Shown here: piece after piece, positions 1-8,047 of the stretch
Numbering within the stretch: position 1 is the first letter of the stretch
Layout: each line of letters begins with the position of its first letter
Assembly (NCBI RefSeq): GCF_964186585.1
Contig: NZ_OZ075067.1
Span: 372,001 to 436,000, forward strand
Direction: 5' to 3'
DNA: 64,000 bases
Source of the DNA: Microbacterium sp. MM2322
GTDB taxonomy: Bacteria; Actinomycetota; Actinomycetes; Actinomycetales; Microbacteriaceae
Notes under the pieces: model-generated
What the model saw: only the letters and a program-made list of their open reading frames with translations
Told to the model about the DNA's origin: nothing
Database searches by the model: none
Translations under genes and position numbers: made by a program

Positions 1-678
1 GCCGCCGCCGCGGTCTTCACCGCGGTCACCGAGCGGGCGCGGCCCGTCGCGATGATCCCCGCCCTCGCGGGCGCCGTCGACGAGGGACGCATCTCCGTGT
101 GGAGCCGTGATCCCGACGAGCAGTCGGTGTTGGCGCGGACCCCGTTCGCAGGTCCTCTCGCTCGCCAGGACGCAGCCGGCCCGGACGCCTTCGCGGCGTA
201 CTTCAATGACGCGACCGGCGGGAAGCTGACCCCGTACCTCTCGGTCGGACTGGGGATCCGGTCGGGCGTGTGCCGGGCTGACGAGCTCCGCGAGGTAGAG
301 GTCGAGGTCGATCTCGGCAGCGCTCTCACGCGAGCCGAGGGTCGGACCTTGCCGATCAGTGTCACCGGCGGGGGCGCCTACGGCATTCCCGCCGGCCACA
401 TCGCTCCCGTGGTGACGGTGGTCGCGCCTCCGGGGTGGTTCGTGGGGGGCGTCGAGATCGACGGGCAGCCGGTGGCGGCGGCGAATGCTCGAGTCGGCGA
501 CCGCCCCTCGGTCACTCACCGTGTGGACCTGCCGCCAGGCGAATCGCACTCGGTGGCCTTCCGCTTCGTCGCCGGCCCGAACGTCGAGTCGGGGAACCGA
601 TCGCCGTCTCTTCTCCACACTCCGCTGCTCGAATCCGTCGACGTGCGGTCGGGCGCGATCGCCTGCCGAGCCTCGTAA
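1..678 (+). CDS. DUF4012-type protein, C-terminal part (5' end outside window)
   Basis: The reading frame is open from the first base and ends at a TAA at 676-678, so only the last 225 residues are visible. They resemble the C-terminal half of actinobacterial DUF4012 proteins: a segment ending in ISVWSRDPDEQSVL, a YFNDATGGKLTPYLSVG motif, then a beta-rich extracellular-looking tail containing VTGGGAYGIPAGH. Family members are membrane-anchored proteins often found near cell-surface polysaccharide genes; their biochemical role is unknown. No transmembrane segment lies in the visible part. The family call is from memory of the motif pattern, so it is moderate. The gene is followed by an RNA-like region rather than by an operon partner. 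Confidence 0.6.
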   Translation, partial: AAAAVFTAVTERARPVAMIPALAGAVDEGRISVWSRDPDEQSVLARTPFAGPLARQDAAGPDAFAAYFNDATGGKLTPYLSVGLGIRSGVCRADELREVEVEVDLGSALTRAEGRTLPISVTGGGAYGIPAGHIAPVVTVVAPPGWFVGGVEIDGQPVAAANARVGDRPSVTHRVDLPPGESHSVAFRFVAGPNVESGNRSPSLLHTPLLESVDVRSGAIACRAS

Positions 679-722
679 TGACGGATATTTGAGGCGGCTA
701 TGTGAAGATCGGCCGTCATCCC

Positions 723-751
723 TGTTGTGGGGAAGGCCTTTCCGTTAGCAT
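723..751 (+). promoter_or_regulatory. Promoter candidate for the small RNA
   Basis: A TAGCAT hexamer at 746-751 matches the TANNNT -10 form used by many genes in this window. Upstream, TGTTGT (723-728, 17-bp spacer) or TTGTGG (725-730, 15-bp spacer) could act as a weak -35. Transcription would start near 757, just before the first C-rich hairpin, and no ORF with a ribosome binding site follows. Confidence 0.4.
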
Positions 752-756
752 GAGAG

Positions 757-918
757 CGCCATCCCCCAAGGATTCCCCCGCCGTTCCCCAAGCGGTGTCG
801 ACGCGCACTGTCCCCAAACTCTGCGCGTCTGCGGTGCATCCGGATGGTTACGCGGACCCTCTCTCGCCGCAGTCCCCACTGATCGGGCCCAGAGAGGGTC
901 CGCTCTCTTTCTTCTTCT
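757..918 (+). ncRNA. C-rich-loop small RNA candidate, resembling the actinobacterial 6C RNA
   Basis: This gene-free stretch is packed with hairpins whose loops carry runs of C. ATCC (761-764) pairs with GGAT (770-773). CCGC (778-781) pairs with GCGG (792-795) around a CCCC loop. GACGCGCA (800-807) pairs perfectly with TGCGCGTC (822-829) around a CCCC-containing loop. CAGT-CCCC-ACTG (870-881) lies inside a 13-bp terminator stem (852-864 with 891-903). Actinobacterial 6C RNAs are small RNAs defined by C-rich hairpin loops that can pair with G-rich ribosome binding sites. The resemblance in architecture is seen; family membership is inference. A plausible promoter precedes it and a pyrimidine-rich tail follows the last stem. 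Confidence 0.5.
852..918 (+). terminator. Intrinsic terminator of the small RNA
   Basis: A perfect 13-bp inverted repeat (852-864 and 891-903) encloses 26 bases that contain a small CAGT/ACTG hairpin. It is followed by a T-rich pyrimidine tract (904-918). It faces the end of the convergent LuxR gene at 959 and could end that transcript too. Confidence 0.6.
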
Positions 919-958
919 GAGGACGACGTATCACCGAGGTGTAGCGCCTTCGCGACGC

Positions 959-3412
959 TCAGTGCCCGAGCGTTCCCGTCTCGTCCGGTCCCACGATCGC
1001 CTGCAGCTTCGCGATCAGATCGGTGCGTGATGTTGCCCCGAGCCGACGGCGGATGCGTGCGATGTGATGTTCTGCGGTTCGCGGCGAGATGAAGATGGCC
1101 TCGCCGATCTCGGCGTAGGTCATCCCGCTCAGCACGAGGCCGGCCACCTCCCTCTCGCGCGCACTCAACACGCCGCCCTCGCCCAGAGGGGATGTGCCGT
1201 CCGCGACTGTCGCAGGCGTGACGTTCGGGTGGAGCTGTCGCGCGAACGCGGCGAGTCTCGAGCTGGCGCGACGATCTCGAGCGCGTTCCGAGAGAGCGAC
1301 GGCCAGGCGAGCACCCTCCCACGAGTACCCCAACGATCCGAGGCGAGCGGCCGCCCGCTCCACGCGGTCGATATCGCTGTCGTCCACTCGTGCGCGCGAC
1401 CACTCCGCCGTCGCGGCGGCCATCACCGCCGCGACTCGTGAATCACGGGCCGCGCCGGTCAAGGCACGGCTCGCGTGCGGCAGCGCGTGGGCATCGCCGG
1501 AGGTGAGCGCGCGCTGATACTTCGACCACAGCAACGGAACCCTCCAGAGGGGAGGGTCGCCCAGACCGTGCAGGATGCCCCGCAACGCGTCGATGGCGGG
1601 ATCCACCCGCTCGGCATCGTCGAACAGGGCGGACGTCTCGATGAAATCGCGCAGGGGATGCAGGAGGTAGAGATCCGGTTCTACGTGGCGTAGGTCGTCG
1701 CGCACTCGCTCCCACACGGCCTGCAGTTCTTCGTGCGTTCCGTAACGTCGGACGTGGGCGAGCATCACCGCGTCGCGGATCAACACCTCGCGTCCACTCA
1801 GTGGCAGGGGGGATGCGTCTACGTCCGCCAGTCGCGCTGCCGCCTCCTCGGGGTTCTGCCGGTGCACCGCGATCCACGCGGACCACAGCAGGAGACGGGA
1901 CCGCGCCCACGGTCCGCTGTGCTCCTCCATCAGGGCGTCGCTCACGACGTTGGCCGCCGTGTCGATCTCGCCCAGGTTGAGTGCGGTGATGGCGGCGATC
2001 ACCGCGGGGAGCTCAGGAATAGGACCGGCCTCGCCGGAGTCCCCGTACATCTCGCTCGCGCGGATGAGGTCGTCGAACGCGCCGCGCACGGGTGACGCGA
2101 GAGAAGACGCAAGACCGCGCAGCATGGTGGTGTGGGCCACGCGGACCGTCGTGGGGAGGCCGCCCGTGTCGATGTCGGGCGAGCGGAGAAGATCGCGAAG
2201 GGAGGTGGCGTCGCCCGTTCCGAACGCCGCGATGGCGGCGTGGGCGCGCAGCACGATGTCTTCGCCGTGATGTGCGCGGTAAGCCGCAGAGCTCGCCCGC
2301 AGGAATCCGCGCGCGCTCCAGGCTGACCCGAGGATGCGAACCGCCTCGTCGCGCTCGTCGCCCTGGGCGTCTGCGGCGACGGCGTCGACGAGGGATGCGG
2401 CTTCGTCGATGTCGCCGCGGGCCCAGGCCAGCCGGGCTTTGCGGATCGCGATCGTCGTCGGGTCGCCACCGGCCGCGAGCGCCGCGTCGTACAGCTCCAT
2501 CGCACGTTCGTTGTCGTAGGAGACGGCCTCATCTGCGTGCGTCTGCAGTGCGCGGGCGAGGCGGGGGTCGTGATGGCGTCCGAGAGCGGAGACGACCTCT
2601 GCGTCGAGGGGGACCCGCGGCGTGCTGTCGAGCAGGTCGATCATCTCGAGGACCGGCGTCGTGCGTCGAACGGTGTGCGCGACGATGGGGATCGTGTGTC
2701 CGCCGCGCAGCATCAGTCCCTCGGCGTGTCCGGTCGCCAGGTCATCGGCCCCGGCAGCCACGGATGCGGGGAGGTCGTCTCCGGCGAGGCTAGCCCGGCG
2801 GATGGCCGCCGATGTGTTCGGGTCGAGTGTGTCGAGACGGAGGGCGATCACCTCGCCCACGGCTCGGATCGCCCGCTCGTGCGAGGGGTCGCGACAGAAT
2901 CCCTCGCCGTGAGCGGCGATGACCTCTTTCACCAGCCACGTCACCGATGCGGTGATCTCCACGATCCCCGCGACGCACCCGGGGTCGATCGAGCGTCCAG
3001 CTCGTTGCAGTGCGCGCGCGATGTCGTCGGCGTCGACTTGCCCGAGAGCAAGCGGCGGGCGTGACTGCTCGATGCGCCGGATGAGGCCGGCGAGGAGGGG
3101 GTTCCATGGGCCCGGCCTGCAGGCGAGGACCAGCCCGGCCGTCGGGTCGTCCAAGTGCGCGTCGAGGGCCCGGATCTCCGCGTCCGAGAGGAGATGGCCG
3201 TCGTCCACGAAAGTGGTCTGCTGCTGGATGGCGGGTGCACGACGGGCGATCTCTGCAAGCAAGGGCGACTTCTCGGATCCCGCGGGGCCGACGAGGACGA
3301 GTCGCAGCGGGACGTTCTCGTCCTGAATCGCCTCCTCGACGTGAGTGAACGCGAGCTGCGGCCAGAGAAGGAGGCTGGGAGACGTGCCGATGAGATGCGC
3401 TGCACGCGTCAT
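959..3412 (-). CDS. LuxR-family transcriptional regulator with large ATPase-like N-terminal region
   Basis: An 817-residue protein built like the large LuxR/MalT-type regulators. It has an N-terminal AAA-like region (residues about 30-250), a long helical TPR-like middle, and a C-terminal LuxR helix-turn-helix. The HTH begins at SAREREVAGLVLSGMTY and continues with EIGEAIFISPRTAEHHIA, the usual recognition-helix pattern. The P-loop reads GPAGSEKS, with Glu where the invariant Gly before Lys should be, so ATP binding may be lost. FVDDGHLL could be the Walker B equivalent. The start is ATG at 3412, preceded by a G-rich Shine-Dalgarno (GAGGGGGA). Transcribed alone; the target genes are not evident. 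Confidence 0.8.
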   Translation of the reverse strand: MTRAAHLIGTSPSLLLWPQLAFTHVEEAIQDENVPLRLVLVGPAGSEKSPLLAEIARRAPAIQQQTTFVDDGHLLSDAEIRALDAHLDDPTAGLVLACRPGPWNPLLAGLIRRIEQSRPPLALGQVDADDIARALQRAGRSIDPGCVAGIVEITASVTWLVKEVIAAHGEGFCRDPSHERAIRAVGEVIALRLDTLDPNTSAAIRRASLAGDDLPASVAAGADDLATGHAEGLMLRGGHTIPIVAHTVRRTTPVLEMIDLLDSTPRVPLDAEVVSALGRHHDPRLARALQTHADEAVSYDNERAMELYDAALAAGGDPTTIAIRKARLAWARGDIDEAASLVDAVAADAQGDERDEAVRILGSAWSARGFLRASSAAYRAHHGEDIVLRAHAAIAAFGTGDATSLRDLLRSPDIDTGGLPTTVRVAHTTMLRGLASSLASPVRGAFDDLIRASEMYGDSGEAGPIPELPAVIAAITALNLGEIDTAANVVSDALMEEHSGPWARSRLLLWSAWIAVHRQNPEEAAARLADVDASPLPLSGREVLIRDAVMLAHVRRYGTHEELQAVWERVRDDLRHVEPDLYLLHPLRDFIETSALFDDAERVDPAIDALRGILHGLGDPPLWRVPLLWSKYQRALTSGDAHALPHASRALTGAARDSRVAAVMAAATAEWSRARVDDSDIDRVERAAARLGSLGYSWEGARLAVALSERARDRRASSRLAAFARQLHPNVTPATVADGTSPLGEGGVLSAREREVAGLVLSGMTYAEIGEAIFISPRTAEHHIARIRRRLGATSRTDLIAKLQAIVGPDETGTLGH

Positions 3413-3732
3413 CGATCCCCCTCAGTCAGTCATCGTCGATCAGCGTCCTCTATCCACGCGAGCCACACGAGGTTCGGGTTCGTGTGGCCATCCACCCGCG
3501 TCGGGATGGTCGGAATCTACCACTCTGCGGGGACACGCGGTCCGTTGGGGTGGAAGAGACGTCACACATGTGATACCGCACACGACTCGCGGAGCCGCTC
3601 CGGCCCGCGCTCAGGAAAGGCTCACCTAACCAGGTTTCGAGGACTGACCTGGGGGAAATGTTCCAACTAAGGCTGTCCAATCACGGGGGGTGCGGGCTTA
3701 CCCTCGGGCTACGACCACTGAAGGAGCCCTCC
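3413..3732. other. Gene-free region between divergent LuxR and DUF1540 genes
   Basis: About 320 bases without a supported gene. The outward promoters of both neighbours should lie here. The recognisable pieces are an iron-box-like sequence at 3611-3629, a short inverted repeat CCAGGT/ACCTGG just downstream of it, and an AAGGAG ribosome binding site at 3721-3725 for the next gene. Reading frames crossing the region are shadows. Confidence 0.6.
3611..3629 (+). promoter_or_regulatory. DtxR/IdeR-like iron box candidate
   Basis: TCAGGAAAGGCTCACCTAA matches 15 of 19 positions of the IdeR/DtxR consensus TTAGGTTAGGCTAACCTAA, with the right half-site almost intact. It lies about 100 bases upstream of the cysteine-rich DUF1540 gene. 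If real, that gene would be repressed when iron is plentiful. No regulator gene for it is in the window. Confidence 0.4.
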
Positions 3733-4035
3733 ATGAGCATGACTCTCGACGATCTGCCCCGCGTGTCCGAGTGCAGCGCCCTCGGCTGCTCTTACAACGA
3801 CCACTCGCACTGCCACGCGGCCGCGGTCACCATCGGCGGCACGCCCGGTGATGCGGAGTGCGCAACGTTCATTCCCCTCGGCTCGAAGGGCGGCCTTGAC
3901 AAGGTCGTCAGCCACGTCGGCGCCTGTCAGCGCTCGGAGTGCGTCTTCAACTCGTCGCTGGAGTGCACGGCGTCCGCTGTCCGCGTCGGCCCCGGCGCGG
4001 AGTCGGCCGACTGCCTGACCTACCAGGCCGCCTGA
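3733..4035 (+). CDS. DUF1540 cysteine-rich small protein
   Basis: A 100-residue soluble protein with two copies of a cysteine pattern: CSALGCSYNDHSHCHAAAV at residues about 14-32 and CQRSECVFNSSLECTASAV near residues 67-85. Each copy is followed by another Cys (AECATF and ADCLTY). Two DUF1540 repeats of this kind suggest a metal-binding fold, but the function is unknown. The start at 3733 is chosen because AAGGAG lies eight bases upstream; longer in-frame extensions have no ribosome site. An iron-box-like site upstream hints at metal-dependent expression. The next gene starts nine bases downstream and may be co-transcribed. Confidence 0.75.
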   Translation: MSMTLDDLPRVSECSALGCSYNDHSHCHAAAVTIGGTPGDAECATFIPLGSKGGLDKVVSHVGACQRSECVFNSSLECTASAVRVGPGAESADCLTYQAA

Positions 4036-4043
4036 CCCCGGCG

Positions 4044-4979
4044 GTGGCGCGCGCGTACTTCGCGCTCCAAGCCGTTGCCGGCGCACTCTGGTGGTTCGCC
4101 GTCTTCACTGTCCCCGTCGTCCGTGAGGCGACGCTCGGAACGCTCGACCCGGTCGCCATGGCGATCCTCGACATCCCGCTGTTCGTCGTGGCCTCGGCGA
4201 TCGCCGCGACCGGTCGTCGGTTCGCGGTGTTCGTCGTCACGATCTGGACGCTCCTCGTCACCGTGATGCTTGCGCTGTTCGCCGCGGTCACCTCGGAAGC
4301 GGGCTGGGGTGCCGTGCTCATGGCGGCGGCGTCGGCGGCATCCGTTCTCGCGGGAATCGTGATGCTGCGCGGATCCGTCCCGACTCACTGGTTGATGGTC
4401 GGGCCGTTCCGCATCCGTCCTGCCGCAGCGGGGCAGCCCGTTCGGCGCCACGTCGGTGCGACGGCGTTGCAGATCGTCGTGTTCTGGGGTGTGGCGCTCG
4501 GCATCGTCCCCGCCGTCATCGTCTGGTTCGAGACGAGGTGGATGCTGCATGTGCCGGCGCCCGCGGGCGCGCGGATCGCGGGCGCCGTGCTCTTCGCCGC
4601 TGCGAGCGTGGTGGGCCTCTGGTCGGCGGCGGTCATGTCGACGGCGGGGGACGGTACGCCGCTCCCGATCGCGACGGCACGGCGGCTGGTGATTCGCGGT
4701 CCGTACCGCTTCGTCCGCAACCCGATGGCTCTCGCCGGGATCTCGCAGGGGGTCGCGGTCGGTCTGATGCTGTCGTCGTGGCTCGTCGTGGTCTATGCCG
4801 TCTGCGGATCGGTGGTCTGGGACACGGCGATTCGTCCGCACGAGGAGCGGGACCTCGAGGACCGCTTCGGTGCGGAGTTCCGACGGTACCGCGCGCAGGT
4901 TCGCTGCTGGATGCCGCGCCTGACGCCCGCTGCCCTCGATCAGTCGGCGGCTTCGCCCGCGGGTGCCTCTGCGGAGTAG
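4044..4979 (+). CDS. Isoprenylcysteine carboxyl methyltransferase-like membrane protein
   Basis: A 311-residue integral membrane protein. The C-terminal part carries the ICMT/PEMT signature: RGPYRFVRNPMALAG (about residue 220), followed by two hydrophobic segments, then EERDLEDRFGAEFRRYRAQV and WMPRL. In this family these residues bind S-adenosylmethionine and the methyl acceptor at the membrane. The N-terminal half has four or five further membrane segments of unknown role. The actual substrate in bacteria is not known. GTG at 4044 is taken as start because it follows the DUF1540 stop closely; no strong ribosome site was seen, so the start is uncertain. The 3' end overlaps the convergent gene by 40 bases. 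Confidence 0.7.
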   Translation: MARAYFALQAVAGALWWFAVFTVPVVREATLGTLDPVAMAILDIPLFVVASAIAATGRRFAVFVVTIWTLLVTVMLALFAAVTSEAGWGAVLMAAASAASVLAGIVMLRGSVPTHWLMVGPFRIRPAAAGQPVRRHVGATALQIVVFWGVALGIVPAVIVWFETRWMLHVPAPAGARIAGAVLFAAASVVGLWSAAVMSTAGDGTPLPIATARRLVIRGPYRFVRNPMALAGISQGVAVGLMLSSWLVVVYAVCGSVVWDTAIRPHEERDLEDRFGAEFRRYRAQVRCWMPRLTPAALDQSAASPAGASAE

Positions 4980-5755
4980 ACCTCGACGACACCGTCGCCG
5001 AGGACGAACTGAAGGCGCGTGCCGATGGGGAACCTCTCGCGGAGCGCGGTCGGCGTCGACGTCGACACGATCAAGCTCGAGGCCGGGGCGAAGGGCTCTG
5101 CTGCGCAGCTCGTGTACCAGGCACCGGACCAGCCGTCCTCCGGAGACGCGCTCCACGCCTCATCGGGGAGGATCTGCAGGCAGCGGGCCCTCCCGTTGTC
5201 GCCCGTGTCGTAGTGGGCGACGATCGGAGTCACGCCTGCGAGCGCGGCGAAGATCTGGGCGTCCTCGGGAGGGGCGCTGAGAACCTCGGGCCATGCGCGG
5301 TCACGATCGACGGCGAGGGTGGTGACGTGGGTGGTCTCGATGCCGGAGGGACTCGTCGCTTCGGCCGCTGTCGAGCGGGTGCTCACCGCCGCGGTGACGC
5401 CGACCGCGAGGGTCGCGACCATGGCAAGCGACCCTGCCCACACCAGCCCCGCCAACACGCGACGCCGACGCATCTGAGGCTCCCCGTCGGCGCGCGTGGC
5501 GCGCAGGTCGGCGGCGACGGTCGCGGGCAGCGTGGGTGCGGGCGGGGGCGGCATCGGCGGCGAGGCAGGACCTTCTGCCGGCTTCGGCTGGGTCCCGGGC
5601 ACGGCGGCGATGACCCCCGGGCGTCCTCGCTCGGTGCGCGCCCGCGCTTCGAGTTCGTCCAGGCGGCGGCGCGCGGCGGGATCATCGAGGCCCTCGCCCG
5701 GACCGTATGCCCTCGCTTGCAGCGCGCGAAGCTCGTCGTCGAGGGCGTCGTCCAT
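4940..5755 (-). CDS. Hypothetical single-pass membrane protein
   Basis: A 271-residue protein without a recognised domain. Residues 1-60 are charged and probably helical, then comes a Pro/Ala-rich stretch (PASPPMPPPPAPTLPA). A basic RRRR precedes one transmembrane segment (about 98-118, VLAGLVWAGSLAMVATLAVG), and an extracytoplasmic C-terminal domain with two Cys (ARCLQIL, YTSCAAE) follows. This layout is common in small actinobacterial membrane proteins encoded next to regulators. Its ATG overlaps the stop of the upstream gene (5755-5757), so the two are translationally coupled. The 3' end overlaps the convergent methyltransferase gene. Confidence 0.6.
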   Translation of the reverse strand: MDDALDDELRALQARAYGPGEGLDDPAARRRLDELEARARTERGRPGVIAAVPGTQPKPAEGPASPPMPPPPAPTLPATVAADLRATRADGEPQMRRRRVLAGLVWAGSLAMVATLAVGVTAAVSTRSTAAEATSPSGIETTHVTTLAVDRDRAWPEVLSAPPEDAQIFAALAGVTPIVAHYDTGDNGRARCLQILPDEAWSASPEDGWSGAWYTSCAAEPFAPASSLIVSTSTPTALRERFPIGTRLQFVLGDGVVEVYSAEAPAGEAAD

Positions 5756-6126
5756 CAGAGGCCGAGCGTCTCAGGGGATACTGACCCGACCTCGGCTTCG
5801 ACCTCGGCAAGGGACTTCGTCTGCAGGAAGGTGCAGAGCACGGACACCATCGCGAGCTCGCCTGAGAGCTCCAGCGTGCGACCGGCGTTCATCTTCAGAT
5901 CGCTCTCGCGTGCTTCGAACGTGATGCCCCAGTGGATCGAGCCCAGGGGTTCGGGCTGGATATAGGTCAGGGTCATCGAGTCGAGCAGGTTGAGGGCGAT
6001 GAGACCGGTGTCGAGTCCGTCCCCGCCGTCCTGCGGGATGACCTTCACCCGCTCGCTGATGGAGTACCCCAGTCCGGCGAACTCCTCGAGCCACTGCTCG
6101 AGCATCTCCTTGCTGTGGAACGGCAT
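5755..6126 (-). CDS. Hypothetical protein, coupled to a membrane protein gene
   Basis: A 123-residue soluble, acidic protein (MPFHSKEMLEQWLEEFAGLG at the N-terminus) with no cysteine-rich or membrane features and no family that I recognise. A GGGGAGA ribosome site lies just upstream of the ATG. A GATAAT -10 hexamer (minus strand, 6173-6168) fits a promoter divergent from yaeQ. Its stop overlaps the start of the following membrane protein, so the pair is likely one operon and may act together. Confidence 0.6.
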   Translation of the reverse strand: MPFHSKEMLEQWLEEFAGLGYSISERVKVIPQDGGDGLDTGLIALNLLDSMTLTYIQPEPLGSIHWGITFEARESDLKMNAGRTLELSGELAMVSVLCTFLQTKSLAEVEAEVGSVSPETLGL

Positions 6127-6217
6127 GAGCAGATCTCCCCTGAAATGGATGCCGGATGGGATGCCCCCATTATCACCCGTGTGTCCGCGTGATGGCGTCC
6201 CCGCTTAGGCTCAACGG

Positions 6218-6757
6218 ATGGCCATCGGATCCACGATGCACTCGTTCACCGTGCACCTCGCCGACGTCGATCGCGGCGTGTACGACGAACTGTCGCTCCG
6301 CCTTGCCCGGCACCCTTCGGAGACGGCGACGAATGTGCTCCTCCGAGTACTCGCGTACGCCCTCGAGTACGAGGAGGGGATCGCCTTCAGCGAGGGCATC
6401 TCCGCCACCGACGAGCCTGCGGTCCACGTTCGCGACGCGACGGGGCGGCTGATCGCGTGGATCGAGGTCGGCGCTCCGGATGCCGCGCGTCTCCACGCCG
6501 GCAGCAAGGCCGCCGAGCGGGTGGCCGTGTATACCCAGCGGGAGCCGAACCGGCTGGCGCAGGCGTGGGCGGGAAAGACCATCCACCGCGCGGCCGATAT
6601 CCCCGTCTACAGCTTCGATCGCGACTTCCTGGAGGATGCGGCATCCGCTCTCGAGCGACGCAACACCGTCACCGTGTCGGTCACCGAGCGCCATCTCTAC
6701 CTCGATGTGAACGGTCGGTCGACCTCGTCGCCGATCGAGGAGCAGCGCGTCGGCTGA
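6218..6757 (+). CDS. yaeQ: YaeQ family protein
   Basis: A 179-residue protein covering the whole YaeQ family length. Characteristic parts are the N-terminal FTVHLADVDRGVYDELSLRL, the middle VLLRVLAYALEYEEGIAFSE, and WIEVGAPDAARLHAGSKAAE, which belongs to a PD-(D/E)XK nuclease-like fold. The family has no established biochemical function; early claims of a role as a haemolysin suppressor are not secure. The start is supported by a TAGGCT hexamer at 6206-6211, exactly six bases before the ATG, with no Shine-Dalgarno. That is the leaderless arrangement seen at several genes here. Monocistronic. Confidence 0.85.
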   Translation: MAIGSTMHSFTVHLADVDRGVYDELSLRLARHPSETATNVLLRVLAYALEYEEGIAFSEGISATDEPAVHVRDATGRLIAWIEVGAPDAARLHAGSKAAERVAVYTQREPNRLAQAWAGKTIHRAADIPVYSFDRDFLEDAASALERRNTVTVSVTERHLYLDVNGRSTSSPIEEQRVG

Positions 6758-6886
6758 CGCGGACGGGCCGGCGAAAGCTAGCACCGACCCTGGGCGCCCC
6801 CTGGCAGTCCCGTGGGTATCGACGATGCATGCCGCGGCGGCGATGTGCTTCCCCGTAGCCTGGCCCTCAGTGATCGACATCCGTTG

Positions 6887-8044
6887 GTGACTCACCCTTC
6901 CGCCGCAGCGGATTCCCGATCCCGAGTAGGTGCCCCCATCGCTTCATCCGTCGCCGAGTCGCGTCTCGGTCCCGTCCGTCAGACGTATGCCGGAACAGAT
7001 CAGTTCCCCCCGATGGCGAAGGCGTTCACCGACGTCTCGCGCATCGTGCGAGAGACCGGGCTGCTGCAGCGCGCGCCGATCTTCTACCTGATGGTCGGCA
7101 TCGCGCTCACGCTCGCCTTCGGCGGTGCGGTGACCGGGTTCATCTTGCTCGGCGACAGCTGGTTCCAGCTGCTCATCGCCGGCGCCCTCGGCCTGATCTT
7201 CACGCAGGTCGCCTTCCTCGCCCACGAAGCCGCGCACCGTCAGGTGCTCAGCTCGGGTCCCGCGAACGACCGTCTTGCGCGCATCCTCGCCGCCGGCATC
7301 GTCGGCATCAGCTACGCCTGGTGGACCGGCAAGCACACGCGCCACCACGCGAACCCGAACCGCGTCGGCAAGGACCCCGACATCGAAATCGACACGATCT
7401 CGTTCATCGAGACCGATGCGGCTTCGGCCCGGGGCCTGCGTCGCGCGATCACCAAGCGTCAGGGCTGGCTGTTCTTCCCGCTCCTCACCCTCGAGGGCGT
7501 GAACCTCCACTTCCTCGGCCTGAAGTACCTGGTCACCGAGAAGGACGTCAAGGCGCGCTGGCTCGAGATCGCGATGATCATCGTCCGTCTCGCCGTCGTG
7601 ATCGTGCCCGTCTTCCTGCTCCTGCCCCTCGGCATGGCATTCGCGTTCATGGGTGTGCAGTTCGCCGTCTTCGGCCTCTACATGGGTGCGTCGTTCGCGC
7701 CGAACCACAAGGGGATGCCGGTCATCGCCCCCGACGCGAAGCTCGACTTCTTCAGCAAGCAGGTCCGCACCTCGCGCAATATCCGCGGCGGATGGTGGGC
7801 GACCTGGCTCATGGGCGGCCTCAACTACCAGGTGGAGCACCACCTCTTCCCGAACATGCCCCGACCGCACCTCTCGAAGGCGCGCGAGATCGTCCGGGAG
7901 CACTGCGCGACGCTGAACGTCCCCTACACGGAGACCAGCCTCATCCGCTCGTACGCCATCGTCATCGACTACCTCAACCGGGTGGGCCTCGCGGCTCGTG
8001 ACCCGTTCGACTGCCCGATGACGTCGGAGTTCCGTCGAGGCTGA
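6887..8044 (+). CDS. Membrane fatty acid (acyl-CoA) desaturase
   Basis: A membrane-bound di-iron desaturase of the DesA3/acyl-lipid type. All three histidine boxes are present: HEAAHRQ, HTRHHAN, and YQVEHHLFP near the C-terminus. Two pairs of hydrophobic segments place the boxes on the cytoplasmic face. The enzyme would insert a cis double bond into membrane acyl chains using O2 and an electron donor. The start is unclear. The frame is open from an ATG at 6812, a GTG at 6887 lies after a TAGCCT hexamer (6856-6861), and an ATG at 7014 begins MAKAFTDVSR. I prefer 6887 because residues before 7014 look coding. Single gene. Confidence 0.85.
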   Translation: MTHPSAAADSRSRVGAPIASSVAESRLGPVRQTYAGTDQFPPMAKAFTDVSRIVRETGLLQRAPIFYLMVGIALTLAFGGAVTGFILLGDSWFQLLIAGALGLIFTQVAFLAHEAAHRQVLSSGPANDRLARILAAGIVGISYAWWTGKHTRHHANPNRVGKDPDIEIDTISFIETDAASARGLRRAITKRQGWLFFPLLTLEGVNLHFLGLKYLVTEKDVKARWLEIAMIIVRLAVVIVPVFLLLPLGMAFAFMGVQFAVFGLYMGASFAPNHKGMPVIAPDAKLDFFSKQVRTSRNIRGGWWATWLMGGLNYQVEHHLFPNMPRPHLSKAREIVREHCATLNVPYTETSLIRSYAIVIDYLNRVGLAARDPFDCPMTSEFRRG

Positions 8045-8047
8045 GCC

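Noticed and set aside
3570..3581. TCACACATGTGA as a CRP-type site
   Set aside because: Half-sites are inverted relative to the TGTGA-N6-TCACA consensus and the spacing is wrong.
6812..6886. N-terminal extension of the desaturase from ATG 6812
   Set aside because: The extension contains the likely -10 hexamer TAGCCT (6856-6861) and has no ribosome site or coding character; GTG 6887 is preferred, though not proven.
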